Shown one piece after another: positions 7,624-18,179 of a stretch of DNA of 64,000 nucleotides; position 1 is the stretch's first letter, and every line of letters starts with the position of its first letter. The position numbers and the translations under genes are program-made. The DNA is from Nocardioides sp. GY 10113 (GTDB lineage: Bacteria > Actinomycetota > Actinomycetes > Propionibacteriales > Nocardioidaceae): NCBI RefSeq assembly GCF_004919105.1, contig NZ_STGK01000008.1, positions 1 through 64,000 on the forward strand, written 5' to 3'. The notes under the pieces were generated by a model. That model ran no database searches. It saw nothing but the letters and a program-made list of their open reading frames with translations, and was not told the DNA's origin.

Positions 7624-9098
7624 CGCTCGTCCCCCTGCTCGTCCGTCTCGTCCATCTCGTCCCGCTCGTCCCGATCGTCCCGCGCGTCCCGCTCGTCCCG
7701 CGCGGCCGACCCGCGCACCCGCTCGGGCACCTGCTCCTCGGCCGTCACCTGGTGCGACCGGTCCGGTGGCGCCAGCCGCAGCCGCACCTCGGTGCCCTCC
7801 CCCGGCGTCGACCTCACCTCGGCGCTGCCGCCGTGCCGGTCCATCCGGTCGACGATGCTGTGCCGCACGCCGAAGCGGTCCTCCGGCGTGTCCTCAGGGT
7901 CGAAGCCGCTGCCGCGGTCGCGGACGAAGACCTCCAGCGCGGCGTCCCCGATCTCGGCGTACACGTCGACCCGGGCCGCGCCGGAGTGCTTGGCCGCGTT
8001 CGTGACCGCCTCCCGCGCCGCGGCCACGATCGGCCGGGTGGCCTCGTCGAGGTCGGTGTCGCCGACCGCGACCACGTCGACGTGGATGCCGTAGGCGTCC
8101 TCGATGTCCGCCGCGGCGGCGCGCAGCGCGCTGGCCACCGTGCGGTCGTCCATCGCCTCGCCGGCGAAGAGCCACGACCGCAGGTCGCGCTCCTGCGCGC
8201 GGGCCAGGCGGGCCGCGTCGGACGGGTTCTTCTGGATCAGCGCCAGCGTCTGCAACACCGAGTCGTGCAGGTGGGCGGCGACGTCGGCGCGCTCCTGGTT
8301 GCGCACCCGCTCCGCGCGCTCGTCGGAGAGCTCGCGGGTCAGCCGGTAGGCCCACGGCCCGACCACGATGCCCAGCCCGACCACGCCGAGCAGGACGGCG
8401 ATGGTGATGTCGCGGGCCACCGAGAGCGAGCCGCCCTGCAGCGAGACCCAGAGCACCGCGAGCACCACCAGGCCCAGCCCCGACACGAGCCGCGCGTACG
8501 ACGCCCAGCCGCCGTCGCCGAGCACGATCCGAGCCGGGTCGACCCGACCGCCCGCGTCGATCCAGCGCTCCCGTTGGGCCTCGTCGGCCTGCCGCCACAG
8601 CAGCGCGATGCCGGCGACGCCGAGGAAGACCGGCCAGACCTGGGCGCCGGAGCCGAACAGCGCCTGCACCACCAGGGTGAGCCCGATCCCGAAGGCACCC
8701 AGGGCGACCAGCGGGCCGATGTCGCCGAGCCGACGCGCCGACCGCGGCCGCCGGCCACCACGGGTGGCGCTCTCCAGGCCCGGAGCGTCGTGCTCGAAGG
8801 CCGGCCCGGCCGGGAGCATCAGCCAGAGGCCGGCGTACAGCGCGATCCCGATGCCGCCGAGCACGGCGCCGACCACGAAGGCCGCGCGCACCCACATCAC
8901 CGGGAGCCCGAGGTGCTCCGCCAGGCCCGAGGCCACCCCGCCGAGGACGTGGTCGTCCAGGTCGCGGTAGGCGCGCCGAGGCTCGGCGGGCGGCGCCGGG
9001 GCGGGCTGGCCCGGGGGCGCGGCCGGACCGACCGGGACGACGGGTCCGGTCTCCTCGGCACTGGGCGGAGCGGTGTTCATGATGTCGTCCATCGTCAC
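7620..9098 (-). CDS. Sensor histidine kinase with N-terminal PspC domain
   Basis: The protein of up to 492 residues begins with a Pro-rich leader, then a PspC domain (about 40-110, YRDLDDHVLGGVASGLAEHL), several membrane helices (to about 250), a HisKA_3 dimerisation helix with phosphoacceptor H278 (AAHLHDSVLQ) and an HATPase_c domain (about 330-440, NAAKHSG and DRGSGFDPED). The last 30 or so residues are a run of Arg/Asp/Glu encoded by near-repeats with a 9-bp period, outside any domain. Start options are GTG 9098, ATG 9092 and ATG 9080; none has a strong ribosome binding site, and the longest is given. It phosphorylates the overlapping regulator and probably senses membrane stress. Confidence 0.9.
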   Translation of the reverse strand: MTMDDIMNTAPPSAEETGPVVPVGPAAPPGQPAPAPPAEPRRAYRDLDDHVLGGVASGLAEHLGLPVMWVRAAFVVGAVLGGIGIALYAGLWLMLPAGPAFEHDAPGLESATRGGRRPRSARRLGDIGPLVALGAFGIGLTLVVQALFGSGAQVWPVFLGVAGIALLWRQADEAQRERWIDAGGRVDPARIVLGDGGWASYARLVSGLGLVVLAVLWVSLQGGSLSVARDITIAVLLGVVGLGIVVGPWAYRLTRELSDERAERVRNQERADVAAHLHDSVLQTLALIQKNPSDAARLARAQERDLRSWLFAGEAMDDRTVASALRAAAADIEDAYGIHVDVVAVGDTDLDEATRPIVAAAREAVTNAAKHSGAARVDVYAEIGDAALEVFVRDRGSGFDPEDTPEDRFGVRHSIVDRMDRHGGSAEVRSTPGEGTEVRLRLAPPDRSHQVTAEEQVPERVRGSAARDERDARDDRDERDEMDETDEQGDER

Positions 9099-9224
9099 AC
9101 AGCCGGTGCGCCCCGAGCAGCGGGATCATCCCTGGTCGAACCCTGGTTCGGCCCCCGGGCCCGGGGTCGAGGATCAGGGTGCTCCCCGATGGTGCGCCAC
9201 CCCCGCGACCGTCAGGCTGGTGGC

Positions 9225-10523
9225 ATGACCGCACCACCACCGCCGCCGCCGGGTCCCCGGGGACCGCGCGTCTCCCCCGAGGAGATGCGTGACCTCGGCC
9301 GGCTGCGTCGCAGCACCACGGACCGCAAGATCGCCGGCGTCGCCGGGGGCATCGCCCACCACCTCGACGTCGACCCGGTGCTCGTCCGGGTGATCCTGGT
9401 GGTGCTGGTCTTCTTCGGGGGCGGCGGCCTGCTGATCTACGCCGCCGGCTGGCTGCTGCTGCCCCAGGACGACGGCACCGAGGCGCACCTGCGCCTGGAC
9501 GAGCGCACCCGCACCGTCGTGCTGATCATCGCCGGGGCCCTGGCCGCCTTCTCGGTGGTCGGCGACACCGTCGGAGGCTGGACCTTCCCGTGGCCGCTGG
9601 CGCTGGTCGGGCTGGTCGTGGTCGCCGCCGTGGCACGCAACCGCAGGCCCCGCTCCGGCCGGCCGCCGTGGCACGCACCGGTGCCCGCACCCGGGCAGGC
9701 GCCGGCCGGCACGACGGAGGCGCCCGGGCAGTACCCCGGCTACCGTCCCCCCACCACGCCGGCGGGCGAGGACGGCGGGTCGACCGGCGACGAGCCGTGG
9801 GAGCGGCAGTGGCAGGAGCACTGGGCGCGCCACCAGTCCGGACAGTCGGCGACGATGCAACGCCAGCAGCGGCGGGACTGGGAGCGTCGCTACCGGCACC
9901 AGCAGCGCCGGGACCGGCGACGCGAGCGCCGGGGACCGATCCTGTTCGGCTTCGCCCTCGGACTCGCCGTCCTGCTGCTGGGCACGCTCGGCACGCTCCA
10001 GCTCGCCGGCGCGGACGTCCCCGCCTCGGCGTACCCCGCCGCGGTGCTGGCCACCTGCGGGCTGATGCTCGTGGTCGGCGCCTTCTACGGTCGGGCGGGC
10101 GGCCTGGCCCTGATCGGCCTGCTGGCGGCCGCGGCCACCGCCGTGACCACTGCCGTGGAGCCGATCGACGCCGGCGAGGTCAGGCGAGCGCCGACGTCGG
10201 CGGTCGGTGTCCAGGACAGCTACGAGCTCGGCCTGGGTGAGATCGTGCTGGACCTGAGCGGGATCGACGACCTGGCGGACCTCGACGGCCGCACCGTCGA
10301 GGTCGACCTCCGCGTCGGACACATCCAGGTGATCGTCCCGGAGGACGGGCTGGACGTCCGCGTCGACGCGCAGGTCGGCGCCGGCGAGACCGTGCTCTTC
10401 GGCGAGAAGCGCGGAGGCTCCAACATCGCCAGCCACGACGGCGGCGACGACGTGCCGGAGCTGACCGTCGAGGCCGACATGGTCGTCGGCCAGATCGAGT
10501 TCGAGACGGCAGGGGGACAGTGA
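9225..10523 (+). CDS. PspC domain protein with C-terminal LiaF-like region
   Basis: This 432-residue protein has an N-terminal PspC domain (about 25-85, TTDRKIAGVAGGIAHHLDVD), further membrane helices near 90-125, a charged Arg/Gln-rich cytoplasmic linker (about 130-245), more helices (about 245-310) and a C-terminal beta-rich region (about 330-430, GLGEIVLDLSGIDDLADLDG) like the LiaF/DUF2154 sensor-modulator fold. It starts 126 bp from the divergent kinase gene, whose own PspC domain is similar. By analogy with LiaF it may hold the kinase inactive until envelope stress; that role is inference. It overlaps the next gene by one base (TGATG). Confidence 0.85.
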   Translation: MTAPPPPPPGPRGPRVSPEEMRDLGRLRRSTTDRKIAGVAGGIAHHLDVDPVLVRVILVVLVFFGGGGLLIYAAGWLLLPQDDGTEAHLRLDERTRTVVLIIAGALAAFSVVGDTVGGWTFPWPLALVGLVVVAAVARNRRPRSGRPPWHAPVPAPGQAPAGTTEAPGQYPGYRPPTTPAGEDGGSTGDEPWERQWQEHWARHQSGQSATMQRQQRRDWERRYRHQQRRDRRRERRGPILFGFALGLAVLLLGTLGTLQLAGADVPASAYPAAVLATCGLMLVVGAFYGRAGGLALIGLLAAAATAVTTAVEPIDAGEVRRAPTSAVGVQDSYELGLGEIVLDLSGIDDLADLDGRTVEVDLRVGHIQVIVPEDGLDVRVDAQVGAGETVLFGEKRGGSNIASHDGGDDVPELTVEADMVVGQIEFETAGGQ

Positions 10524-10783
10524 TGAGCAGCGACGAGACGACCACCGCGCCGGACGCGGAGCGGAGCCCGGAGGGCGCACGCCGCGGCTACCACCCGGTC
10601 AACGTGGGCCACCTGGTGATGGGGGTGGCGTTCCTGGGCCTGACGGTGGTCTGGGCGCTGCTGGCCAGCGGCGCCGCGGAGCCCGACGACGCGCGGTGGC
10701 TGCTGCCGACGCCGTGGCTGGTGGCCGGCGCGGTCGGGCTGGTGGCGACGCTGTTCCGGGGGCGTTCGCGGCAGACGCCCTGA
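10523..10783 (+). CDS. Small membrane protein coupled to the PspC/LiaF-like gene
   Basis: This 86-residue protein has a polar N-terminus (about 1-30) and two predicted membrane helices (about 34-52 and 64-80), ending in an Arg-rich tail. ATG 10523 overlaps the previous stop codon by one base and has AGGGGG at 10511-10516 as its ribosome binding site; a GTG at 10520 is less well spaced. It belongs to the envelope-stress transcript by position. I recognise no family. Confidence 0.7.
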   Translation: MSSDETTTAPDAERSPEGARRGYHPVNVGHLVMGVAFLGLTVVWALLASGAAEPDDARWLLPTPWLVAGAVGLVATLFRGRSRQTP

Positions 10784-10802
10784 CGACGGCGCCCGGCTGG
10801 CC

Positions 10803-10852
10803 GGGTCGTGTGCCCGAGGCCCCGGTACGGCGGGTCCTCAGGCACACGACCC
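10803..10852. terminator. Bidirectional terminator hairpin, copy 1 of a repeated element
   Basis: GGGTCGTGTGCC (10803-10814) pairs perfectly with GGCACACGACCC (10841-10852); the 26-nt loop has a further GAGG/CCTC pair. It lies between two convergent stop codons. The 10-bp arms GTCGTGTGCC/GGCACACGAC and the 26-nt loop length recur exactly at 36418-36463. Confidence 0.75.
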
Positions 10853-10855
10853 AGG

Positions 10856-11530
10856 TCAGTGGGCGGCGTCGAGCCCGGTCACGCGGATGCCCGCGTGCAC
10901 CTTGTACTTGCGGTTGATCGAGATCAGCACGGCGGTGAACGGCTCGAGCTGGCGGGCCAGCCGCAGCTTGCCGCCGTCGATGCCGAGGTTGCCGGTGACC
11001 GACGCCGCGAGCTCCATCGCGACCTGCTTGGCCTCCACGACGTCGCCGACCACGATCACGTCCTCGTCGAGGAACTCGTCCTCGGCCCACAGCCCCACGG
11101 CGGAGACGTTGTGGAACGCGCCGACCACGGTCGCCTCGGGGGCGAGCTCCTGCGCCGACTCGGCGGCCGACCCCTCGCCGCCGTTGACCACGCGGCCGTG
11201 GGCGCCGCGCTTGTCGAACGCGAGCGGGTTGACGCAGGAGATCACCGTCTTGCCCGCCAGGGGAAGCGAGGCGACGAGCTCGTCGTGGCCGTCGTACGGG
11301 ACCGCGAGCAGCACCACGTCGCACTGGGCGACGGCGTCGGCGTTGGCGGCGCCGGTCACCGTTCCGGCCTCCTCCCCGAGGCGGGCGCGGACCTCGTCCG
11401 CCACGGCCTCGGCCTTCTCCGCGGCGCGCGAGCCGAGGACGACGTCGTGGCCGCCCTTCGCGAAGCGGTAGCCGAGGCCCTTGCCCTGCGGTCCGGTGCC
11501 GCCGATCACGGCGACGCGGTAGTTCGTCAT
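10856..11530 (-). CDS. npdG: NADPH-dependent F420 reductase (F420H2:NADP+ oxidoreductase)
   Basis: This 224-residue protein begins with the NADP-binding Rossmann motif RVAVIGGTGPQGKGLGYRFA and contains the family features VVLLAVPYDGHDELV, CVNPLAFDKRG and ATVVGAFHNVSA. Fno/NpdG enzymes exchange hydride between F420 and NADP, supplying reduced F420 to F420-dependent enzymes. The length is normal for the family. It is divergent from an F420-dependent oxidoreductase, with a large palindromic operator between them, and FO synthase is three genes away, which supports the role. ATG 11530 gives the expected start. Confidence 0.92.
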   Translation of the reverse strand: MTNYRVAVIGGTGPQGKGLGYRFAKGGHDVVLGSRAAEKAEAVADEVRARLGEEAGTVTGAANADAVAQCDVVLLAVPYDGHDELVASLPLAGKTVISCVNPLAFDKRGAHGRVVNGGEGSAAESAQELAPEATVVGAFHNVSAVGLWAEDEFLDEDVIVVGDVVEAKQVAMELAASVTGNLGIDGGKLRLARQLEPFTAVLISINRKYKVHAGIRVTGLDAAH

Positions 11531-11749
11531 CTCGTCCTCACTGGTTCGCGCTTTGGTCGGGTGTCCACGGGCAACGTAGCCGGCCGCCCTCCGCGGGCGC
11601 CGCGCGCCTCCCGGTCATCCGATCGGAGCGGCGAACTGTGCCAGTACCGTTGCAATCGTGACAGTAATGCTGTCACGATTGCATCCGGGGCGACGTCCGG
11701 CATCCGGGCACGCCCCCCCGTACGACGTGAGCGAGACGAAGGGACCCCG
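11531..11749. promoter_or_regulatory. Divergent promoter region of the F420 genes
   Basis: The 219-bp gap between npdG and the luciferase-like gene must hold both promoters. The only strong element is the inverted repeat at 11651-11683. Confidence 0.55.
11651..11683. promoter_or_regulatory. Perfect 14-bp inverted-repeat operator
   Basis: TGCAATCGTGACAG (11651-11664) and CTGTCACGATTGCA (11670-11683) are exact reverse complements separated by TAATG. The size and symmetry fit a TetR- or GntR-type repressor site. It is 67 bp upstream of the luciferase-like gene and 121 bp from npdG, so it could control one or both. No regulator gene of these families lies next to it. Confidence 0.8.
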
Positions 11750-12783
<1,034 letters not shown>

Positions 12784-12784
<1 letters not shown>

Positions 12785-13935
12785 TGATTGCCCCGCAGAA
12801 CAGCATCTACGAGACCGAGCACGAGGACTTCCGCCGCTCGGTGCGCACCTTCCTCGAGCGCGAGGCCGTCCCGTACACCGAGAAGTGGGACGCCGCCGGC
12901 GTCGTCGACCGCGAGGTCTGGACCAAGGCCGGCGAGGCCGGCCTGCTCGGCTTCGAGGTCCCCGAGGAGTACGGCGGCCCGGGGATCAAGGACTTCCGCT
13001 ACAACATGATCATCTCCGAGGAGATGTGCCGCCTCGGTGTCAGCGGACCCGGGTTCACGCTGCACAACGACGTGGTGGCGCCGTACCTGGTGAACCTCAC
13101 CAACGAGGAGCAGAAGCAGCGCTGGCTGCCCGGCATGGTCTCCGGCGAGATCATCACCGCGATCGCGATGACCGAGCCCGGCGCCGGCTCGGACCTGCAG
13201 GGCATCCGCACCTCGGCCGTCGACAAGGGCGACCACTACATCCTCAACGGCTCCAAGATCTTCATCACCAACGGCATCCTCTCCGACCTGGTGGTCGTGG
13301 TGGCGCGGACCGACCCCGACGCCGGCCACAAGGGGATCAGCCTGCTGGTTGTCGAGCGTGGGATGGAGGGCTTCACCCGCGGCCGCAACCTCGAGAAGCT
13401 GGGCCTCAAGGCGCAGGACACCGCCGAGCTGAGCTTCGACAACGTGGTGGTCCCCAAGGCCAACCTGCTCGGCGAGGAGGGCGAGGGCTTCATCTACCTG
13501 ATGCAGAACCTGCCCCAGGAGCGGATCAGCATCGCCGGCACCGCGGTCTCCGTGATGGAGGCCGTGCTCGACCAGACGCTGGACTACGTCAAGACCCGCG
13601 AGGCGTTCGGCAAGCCGATCGGCAAGTTCCAGAACACCCGGTTCGTGCTCGCCGAGATGGCGACCGAGGCCTACGTCGCGCGCACCTTCGTCAACCACTG
13701 CATGGAGCGGCTCAACGACGGCACCGCCGACGCCGTGCTGGCGTCGATGGCGAAGTGGTGGACCACCGAGCTGCAGAAGAAGCTCGTCGACTCCGGCCTG
13801 CAGATGCACGGCGGCTACGGCTACATGATGGAGTACCCCATCGCGAAGGCCTATGCGGACACCCGGATCCAGACGATCTACGGCGGCACCACCGAGATCC
13901 AGAAGGAGATCATCGGTCGGTCGCTCGGGCTCTGA
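12784..13935 (+). CDS. Acyl-CoA dehydrogenase, long-chain (LCAD) type
   Basis: This 383-residue flavoprotein shows the usual acyl-CoA dehydrogenase order: an N-terminal helical domain ([18 protein letters not shown]), the middle beta domain with [20 protein letters not shown] and [10 protein letters not shown], and a C-terminal helical domain with [19 protein letters not shown]. The C-terminal motif is [16 protein letters not shown], as in LCAD-type enzymes, without the Glu of the YEGT motif, so the catalytic base should sit elsewhere, as in LCAD and isovaleryl-CoA dehydrogenase. It would introduce an alpha,beta double bond into an acyl-CoA with FAD. The substrate is unknown; coupling to the F420 enzyme is notable. 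Confidence 0.92.
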
Positions 13936-13958
13936 CCCACGCGCCGAACCACTCGCCC

Positions 13959-14018
13959 GAGGGCGGGTGGGGTCGGGACGTCCCCGTAGCGGGTACCTCT
14001 CCGACCTCACCCGCCCTC
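13959..14018 (+). terminator. Terminator after the acyl-CoA dehydrogenase gene
   Basis: Positions 13959-13976 and 14001-14018 pair over 18 bp with one mismatch (GAGGGCGGGTGGGG against CCTCACCCGCCCTC at the base). The 24-nt loop starts at GACGTCCCCG. It lies 24 nt past the stop codon and separates the operon from fbiC. Confidence 0.75.
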
Positions 14019-14111
14019 CGGCGTTCCGGAGACCGTCCCCGGCGGTCCGGGGTACCGCTGTGCGGTGAACAGCCGCGCCCCGCGGCGGGGCGGCCGGATA
14101 GCCTGACGGTG

Positions 14112-16676
14112 ATGAGCGAGCTCCCCACCCCCCAGCAGATCCGCCGTGCCCTGGCCCGCGCCGAGCGCGGCGCCGCGCTGGACGTCGACGAGGCGACCGG
14201 CCTGCTGGCCGCGACCGGCGAGGACCTGGACCGGCTGACCGCCGCCGCCGCGCGGGTGCGCGACGCGGGCCTCGTGGCCGCGGATCGCCCGGGCGTGGTC
14301 ACCTACTCCCCCAAGGTCTTCATCCCGGTCACCAAGCTGTGCCGGGACCGGTGCCACTACTGCACCTTCGTGGAGACCCCGACCCAGCTCAAGCGCAAGG
14401 GCGAGTCGCTCTACCTCTCCCCCGACGAGATCCTCGACATCGCCGGCAAGGGGGCCGAGGTCGGCTGCCTGGAGGCGTTGTTCACCCTCGGCGACCGGCC
14501 CGAGGACCGGTGGCCCGAGGCGCGCGAGTGGCTCGACGAGCAGGGCTACGACTCGACGCTGGCCTACGTGCGGGCGATGGCCGTGCGCGTACTCGAGGAG
14601 ACCGGCCTGCTGCCCCACCTCAACCCCGGCGTCATGTCCTGGGAGGAGCTGAACCGCCTCAAGCCCGTCTCCCCGTCGATGGGGATGATGCTGGAGACCA
14701 CCTCCCGGCGCCTCTTCGAGGCCAAGGGCGAGGCCCACTTCGGCTCCCCCGACAAGGACCCCGAGGTCCGGCTGCGGGTGCTGGAGGACGCCGGGCGCCA
14801 CGGCATCCCCTTCACCACCGGGCTGCTGGTCGGGATCGGCGAGACGCTGGCCGAGCGCGCGGAGACGATCTTCGCGCTGCGCGCCACCTCCCGCGCCTAC
14901 GGGGCGGTCCAGGAGGTGATCGTGCAGAACTTCCGGGCGAAGCCGGACACCGCGATGCGGCACACCGACGACCTCGGCCTGGACGAGTACCGGGCCGCGA
15001 TCGCGGTCACCCGGCTGGTGCTCGGCCCCAAGGCACGGGTCCAGGCTCCGCCGAACCTGGTCGACAGCTCCGAGGGCTCGGCCGAGTGCCGGCTGCTGCT
15101 CGAGGCCGGCATCGACGACTGGGGCGGGGTCTCCCCGCTCACCCCCGACCACGTCAACCCCGAGCGCCCCTGGCCGTCCCTGGAGCGGCTGCGCGAGATC
15201 ACCGGCGCGGCCGGCTTCGAGCTGCGCGCGCGACTCACCGTGCACCCGGAGTACGTGCTCGGCTCGCTGGAGCGCGGCGAGGCGTGGATCGATCCGCGCG
15301 TCACCGCGCACGTGGCCGCGCTGGCCGGACCCGACGGGCTCGCCCGGCCCGGCGTACGCCCGACGGGGCTGCCGTGGCAGGAGCCCGACGGCGGCTTCGA
15401 CACCGGTGTCTCGACCGGTCGCACGGACCTGCACACGGCCATCGACGCGGACGGACCGGACGGAGGCCGCTCCGCGGACCGCCGTAGCGACTTCGGCTCC
15501 GTGTACGGCGACTGGGCGGCCGTCGAGGAGGCGGCCCGCAGCACGGGCGCGCCGGCGGTGCTGCACGCCGAGGGCGCCGACGCGCTCCGGGCGGCCGAGG
15601 CCGACCCGGGCAACCTGTCGGAGGAGCACGCCCTCACGCTGATGACCGCCGAGGGCGACCTGCTCCGCGAGGTCACCCGGCTCGCCGACGACCTGCGCCG
15701 CGAGACGGTCGGCGACGAGGTCACCTACGTGGTCAACCGGAACATCAACTTCACCAACGTCTGCTACGTCGGCTGCCGGTTCTGCGCCTTCGCGCAGCGG
15801 CGCACCGACGCCGACGCCTACTCCCTCTCCTACGACGAGGTCGCCGACCGCGCCCAGGAGGCCTGGGACCTGGGCGCCACCGAGGTCTGCATGCAGGGCG
15901 GCATCGACCCGCAGCTGCCGGCCAGCGCCTACTTCGACCTGGTCGCCGCGGTGAAGCAGCGGGTGCCCGGCATGCACGTGCACGCGTTCTCGCCGATGGA
16001 GGTGGTCAACGGCACCGCCCGCACCGGACTCTCCATCGAGGACTTCCTGATCAAGGCCCGCGAGGCCGGCCTGGGCTCGCTGCCCGGCACCGCCGCGGAG
16101 ATCCTCGACGACGAGGTCCGCTGGGTGCTGACCAAGGGCAAGCTGCCGGCGAGCACCTGGGTCGAGATCGTCTCCACCGCGCACCGCGTCGGCATCCCGA
16201 CCACCTCGACGATGATGTACGGCCACGTCGACAACCCGCGGCACTGGGTGGGGCACCTCAACGTGCTCAAGCGGGTGCACGACACCGCACTGGAGAACGG
16301 CGCCCAGGGATTCACCGAGTTCGTCCCGCTGCCGTTCGTGCACACCTCCGCCCCGATCTACCTCGCCGGCGTGGCCCGGCCCGGCCCCACGTTGCGCGAC
16401 AACCTGGCGGTGCACGCGATGGCCCGCATCCTGCTGCACGGCCGGGTCCCCAACATCCAGACCTCCTGGGTCAAGCTCGGCGTCGAGGGCACCCGCGCGA
16501 TGCTCCGCGCCGGCGCCAACGACCTCGGCGGCACGCTGATGGAGGAGACCATCTCCCGGATGGCCGGCTCCGAGCACGGCAGCGCGAAGACGGTCGAGGA
16601 GCTGGTCGAGATCGGCGCCGGGATCGACCGACCGGTGCGTGAGCGCACCACGCTGTACGGCGTACCGACCCGCTGA
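14112..16676 (+). CDS. fbiC: Bifunctional FO synthase (CofG/CofH fusion)
   Basis: This 854-residue protein fuses two radical SAM domains. The N-terminal CofG part has CRDRCHYC (C77, C81, C84) and the C-terminal CofH part has CYVGCRFC (C551, C555, C558), each a CX3CX2C [4Fe-4S] site. Together they make 7,8-didemethyl-8-hydroxy-5-deazariboflavin (FO), the F420 chromophore, from tyrosine and a ribityl-pyrimidine. The linker (about 420-520) is less conserved. ATG 14112 is used; GTG 14109 just before it is possible. Its place beside npdG and an F420-dependent oxidoreductase fits an F420 gene island. Confidence 0.97.
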   Translation: MSELPTPQQIRRALARAERGAALDVDEATGLLAATGEDLDRLTAAAARVRDAGLVAADRPGVVTYSPKVFIPVTKLCRDRCHYCTFVETPTQLKRKGESLYLSPDEILDIAGKGAEVGCLEALFTLGDRPEDRWPEAREWLDEQGYDSTLAYVRAMAVRVLEETGLLPHLNPGVMSWEELNRLKPVSPSMGMMLETTSRRLFEAKGEAHFGSPDKDPEVRLRVLEDAGRHGIPFTTGLLVGIGETLAERAETIFALRATSRAYGAVQEVIVQNFRAKPDTAMRHTDDLGLDEYRAAIAVTRLVLGPKARVQAPPNLVDSSEGSAECRLLLEAGIDDWGGVSPLTPDHVNPERPWPSLERLREITGAAGFELRARLTVHPEYVLGSLERGEAWIDPRVTAHVAALAGPDGLARPGVRPTGLPWQEPDGGFDTGVSTGRTDLHTAIDADGPDGGRSADRRSDFGSVYGDWAAVEEAARSTGAPAVLHAEGADALRAAEADPGNLSEEHALTLMTAEGDLLREVTRLADDLRRETVGDEVTYVVNRNINFTNVCYVGCRFCAFAQRRTDADAYSLSYDEVADRAQEAWDLGATEVCMQGGIDPQLPASAYFDLVAAVKQRVPGMHVHAFSPMEVVNGTARTGLSIEDFLIKAREAGLGSLPGTAAEILDDEVRWVLTKGKLPASTWVEIVSTAHRVGIPTTSTMMYGHVDNPRHWVGHLNVLKRVHDTALENGAQGFTEFVPLPFVHTSAPIYLAGVARPGPTLRDNLAVHAMARILLHGRVPNIQTSWVKLGVEGTRAMLRAGANDLGGTLMEETISRMAGSEHGSAKTVEELVEIGAGIDRPVRERTTLYGVPTR

Positions 16677-16701
16677 GGCGGGCCCGACGGGGCTACGTCC
16701 G

Positions 16702-16731
16702 CACGTGCCGGGGGAAGCCCCGCGGCACGTG
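16702..16731 (+). terminator. Terminator after fbiC
   Basis: CACGTGCC (16702-16709) pairs with GGCACGTG (16724-16731), and the loop closes further with GGGG/CCCC around AAG. It begins 25 nt past the fbiC stop codon. Confidence 0.65.
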
Positions 16732-16849
16732 TCCGGCGCGCCCCGAGGCGGCGCGACCGCCGTCCGGACGCGGCCACGAACCGCAAAGATCGGGCAAATC
16801 AGGCTCGGATGTCGCGATTGTCACGATCCAACCGACCCCCGGGGTAGAC

Positions 16850-16863
16850 GTGACGCAGGTCAC
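16850..16863 (+). promoter_or_regulatory. CRP/GlxR-like site upstream of the sugar transporter
   Basis: GTGACGCAGGTCAC is a perfect GTGA-N6-TCAC palindrome, the core of the cAMP-receptor consensus TGTGA-N6-TCACA (the outer bases do not match). It ends 5 bp before the ROK-type operator and 90 bp before the substrate-binding protein gene, a sensible place for catabolite control. Confidence 0.5.
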
Positions 16864-16867
16864 TACA

Positions 16868-16888
16868 TATGTTGTTCCAAACAACATA
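16868..16888 (+). promoter_or_regulatory. ROK-type operator of the sugar transporter operon
   Basis: TATGTTGTT (16868-16876) and AACAACATA (16880-16888) form a perfect 9-bp inverted repeat with a 3-bp spacer, in a locally AT-rich patch. Sites of the GTTGTT/AACAAC type are typical of XylR and other ROK repressors, and a ROK gene ends this operon. Confidence 0.65.
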
Positions 16889-16953
16889 AGGCCCGCTGAG
16901 TAAGGTGCGCGATCCTCGCAGCGCCCGGGCCCTGGATCGCAAGGAGGCGGTTG

Positions 16954-18045
16954 ATGTTGAAGCGCAGGAACGCTGCGATCGTGGCGGCGGGGCTCGGGTT
17001 GGCCCTCTCCCTCACGGCATGTGGTAGCGACGACACGGATTCCGGGAGCGGCGACGGCGACGGCGGCTCTGCCGGCAAGATCGGCGTCATCCTCCCCGAC
17101 ACCCAGTCCTCGGTGCGTTGGGAGACGGCGGACCGCCCGGCTCTCGAGGCCGCGTTCGAGGAAGCAGGCGTCGACTACACGATCAAGAACGCCGAGGGCG
17201 ACAAGAGCGCCATGGCGAAGATCGCCGACGGCATGATCGCCGACGGCGTCACGGTGCTCGCGATCGTCAACCTGGACAACCCGTCCGGTGCCGCGATCGA
17301 GGAGAAGGCCCAGGCCGCCGGCGTCCAGACCATCGACTACGACCGCCTCACCCTGGGCGGCTCGGCCGGGTACTACGTCTCGTTCGACAACACCAAGGTC
17401 GGCGAGCTGCAGGGCCAGGGTCTGGCGGACTGCCTCGGCGACAAGAAGGCGAACATCATCTACCTCAACGGTTCGCCGGACGACAACAACGCCACGCTGT
17501 TCTCGGCGGGCGCCCACAGCGTCCTCGACGGCATGTCGAACTACACCGTCGTCGGCGAGCAGGCCGTCCCGGGCTGGGACAACGACGAGGCGGTGACGAT
17601 CTTCGACCAGATGTACACCAAGGCCAAGGGCAACGTTCAGGGCGTGCTCGCCGCGAACGACGGCCTCGGCGGCGCCGCGATCTCGGTCCTGGAGAAGAAC
17701 GGCCAGGCCGGCAAGGTTCCGGTCACCGGCCAGGACGCCACCGTCACCGGTCTGCAGAACGTCCTCGCCGGCACCCAGTGCATGACGGTCTACAAGTCCG
17801 CCAAGCTCGAGGCCGGCGCGCTGGCCGACGTGGCGATCGCCCTGGTCAACGGCGACGAGCCGGAGACCACCGGCACCGTCGAGGACAGCGAGGGCGGCCG
17901 TGAGGTCCCGAGCATCCTGCTCGACCCGCAGTCCATCGCCAGCCCCGAGGACGTCAAGGCGGTCATCGACGACGGCGGCCAGACCGCGGCCGACGTCTGC
18001 ACCGGCGACTACGCGAAGGCCTGCAAGGACGCCGGCATCTCCTGA
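16954..18045 (+). CDS. Sugar (probably xylose) ABC transporter substrate-binding lipoprotein
   Basis: This 363-residue protein starts with a signal peptide ending in a lipobox LTAC (C23), a Ser/Gly/Asp-rich tether, then a periplasmic-binding-protein fold of the XylF/RbsB type: KIGVILPDTQSSVRWETADR, DGMIADGVTVLAIVNLDN and GVLAANDGLGGAAIS. It should be anchored outside the membrane and hand a pentose to the ATPase and permease encoded next. ATG 16954 has AAGGAGG at 16941-16947. CRP-like and ROK-like sites precede it. Xylose is inferred from the facing xylAB operon and resemblance to XylF; another sugar is possible. Confidence 0.88.
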   Translation: MLKRRNAAIVAAGLGLALSLTACGSDDTDSGSGDGDGGSAGKIGVILPDTQSSVRWETADRPALEAAFEEAGVDYTIKNAEGDKSAMAKIADGMIADGVTVLAIVNLDNPSGAAIEEKAQAAGVQTIDYDRLTLGGSAGYYVSFDNTKVGELQGQGLADCLGDKKANIIYLNGSPDDNNATLFSAGAHSVLDGMSNYTVVGEQAVPGWDNDEAVTIFDQMYTKAKGNVQGVLAANDGLGGAAISVLEKNGQAGKVPVTGQDATVTGLQNVLAGTQCMTVYKSAKLEAGALADVAIALVNGDEPETTGTVEDSEGGREVPSILLDPQSIASPEDVKAVIDDGGQTAADVCTGDYAKACKDAGIS

Positions 18046-18086
18046 TCGAGGGCCGACGCACCGACAGCAGCACACAGCATCATCTG

Positions 18087-18119
18087 GGGGCACCCGGGCC
18101 TGACCGGCCCGGGTGCCCC
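18087..18119 (+). terminator. Intercistronic hairpin after the binding-protein gene
   Basis: A perfect 14-bp stem (18087-18100 with 18106-18119; GGGGCACCCGGGCC on the left) closes a 5-nt loop, 41 nt past the stop codon and inside the transporter operon. Such hairpins let the binding protein be made in excess over the ATPase and permease, by partial termination or 3'-end protection. Confidence 0.75.
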
Positions 18120-18179
18120 GCCCACGAAACGCCCCTTTTGACACCGGCGCGCTCACGCGCCACCCCCTGGAGGCAGGTC

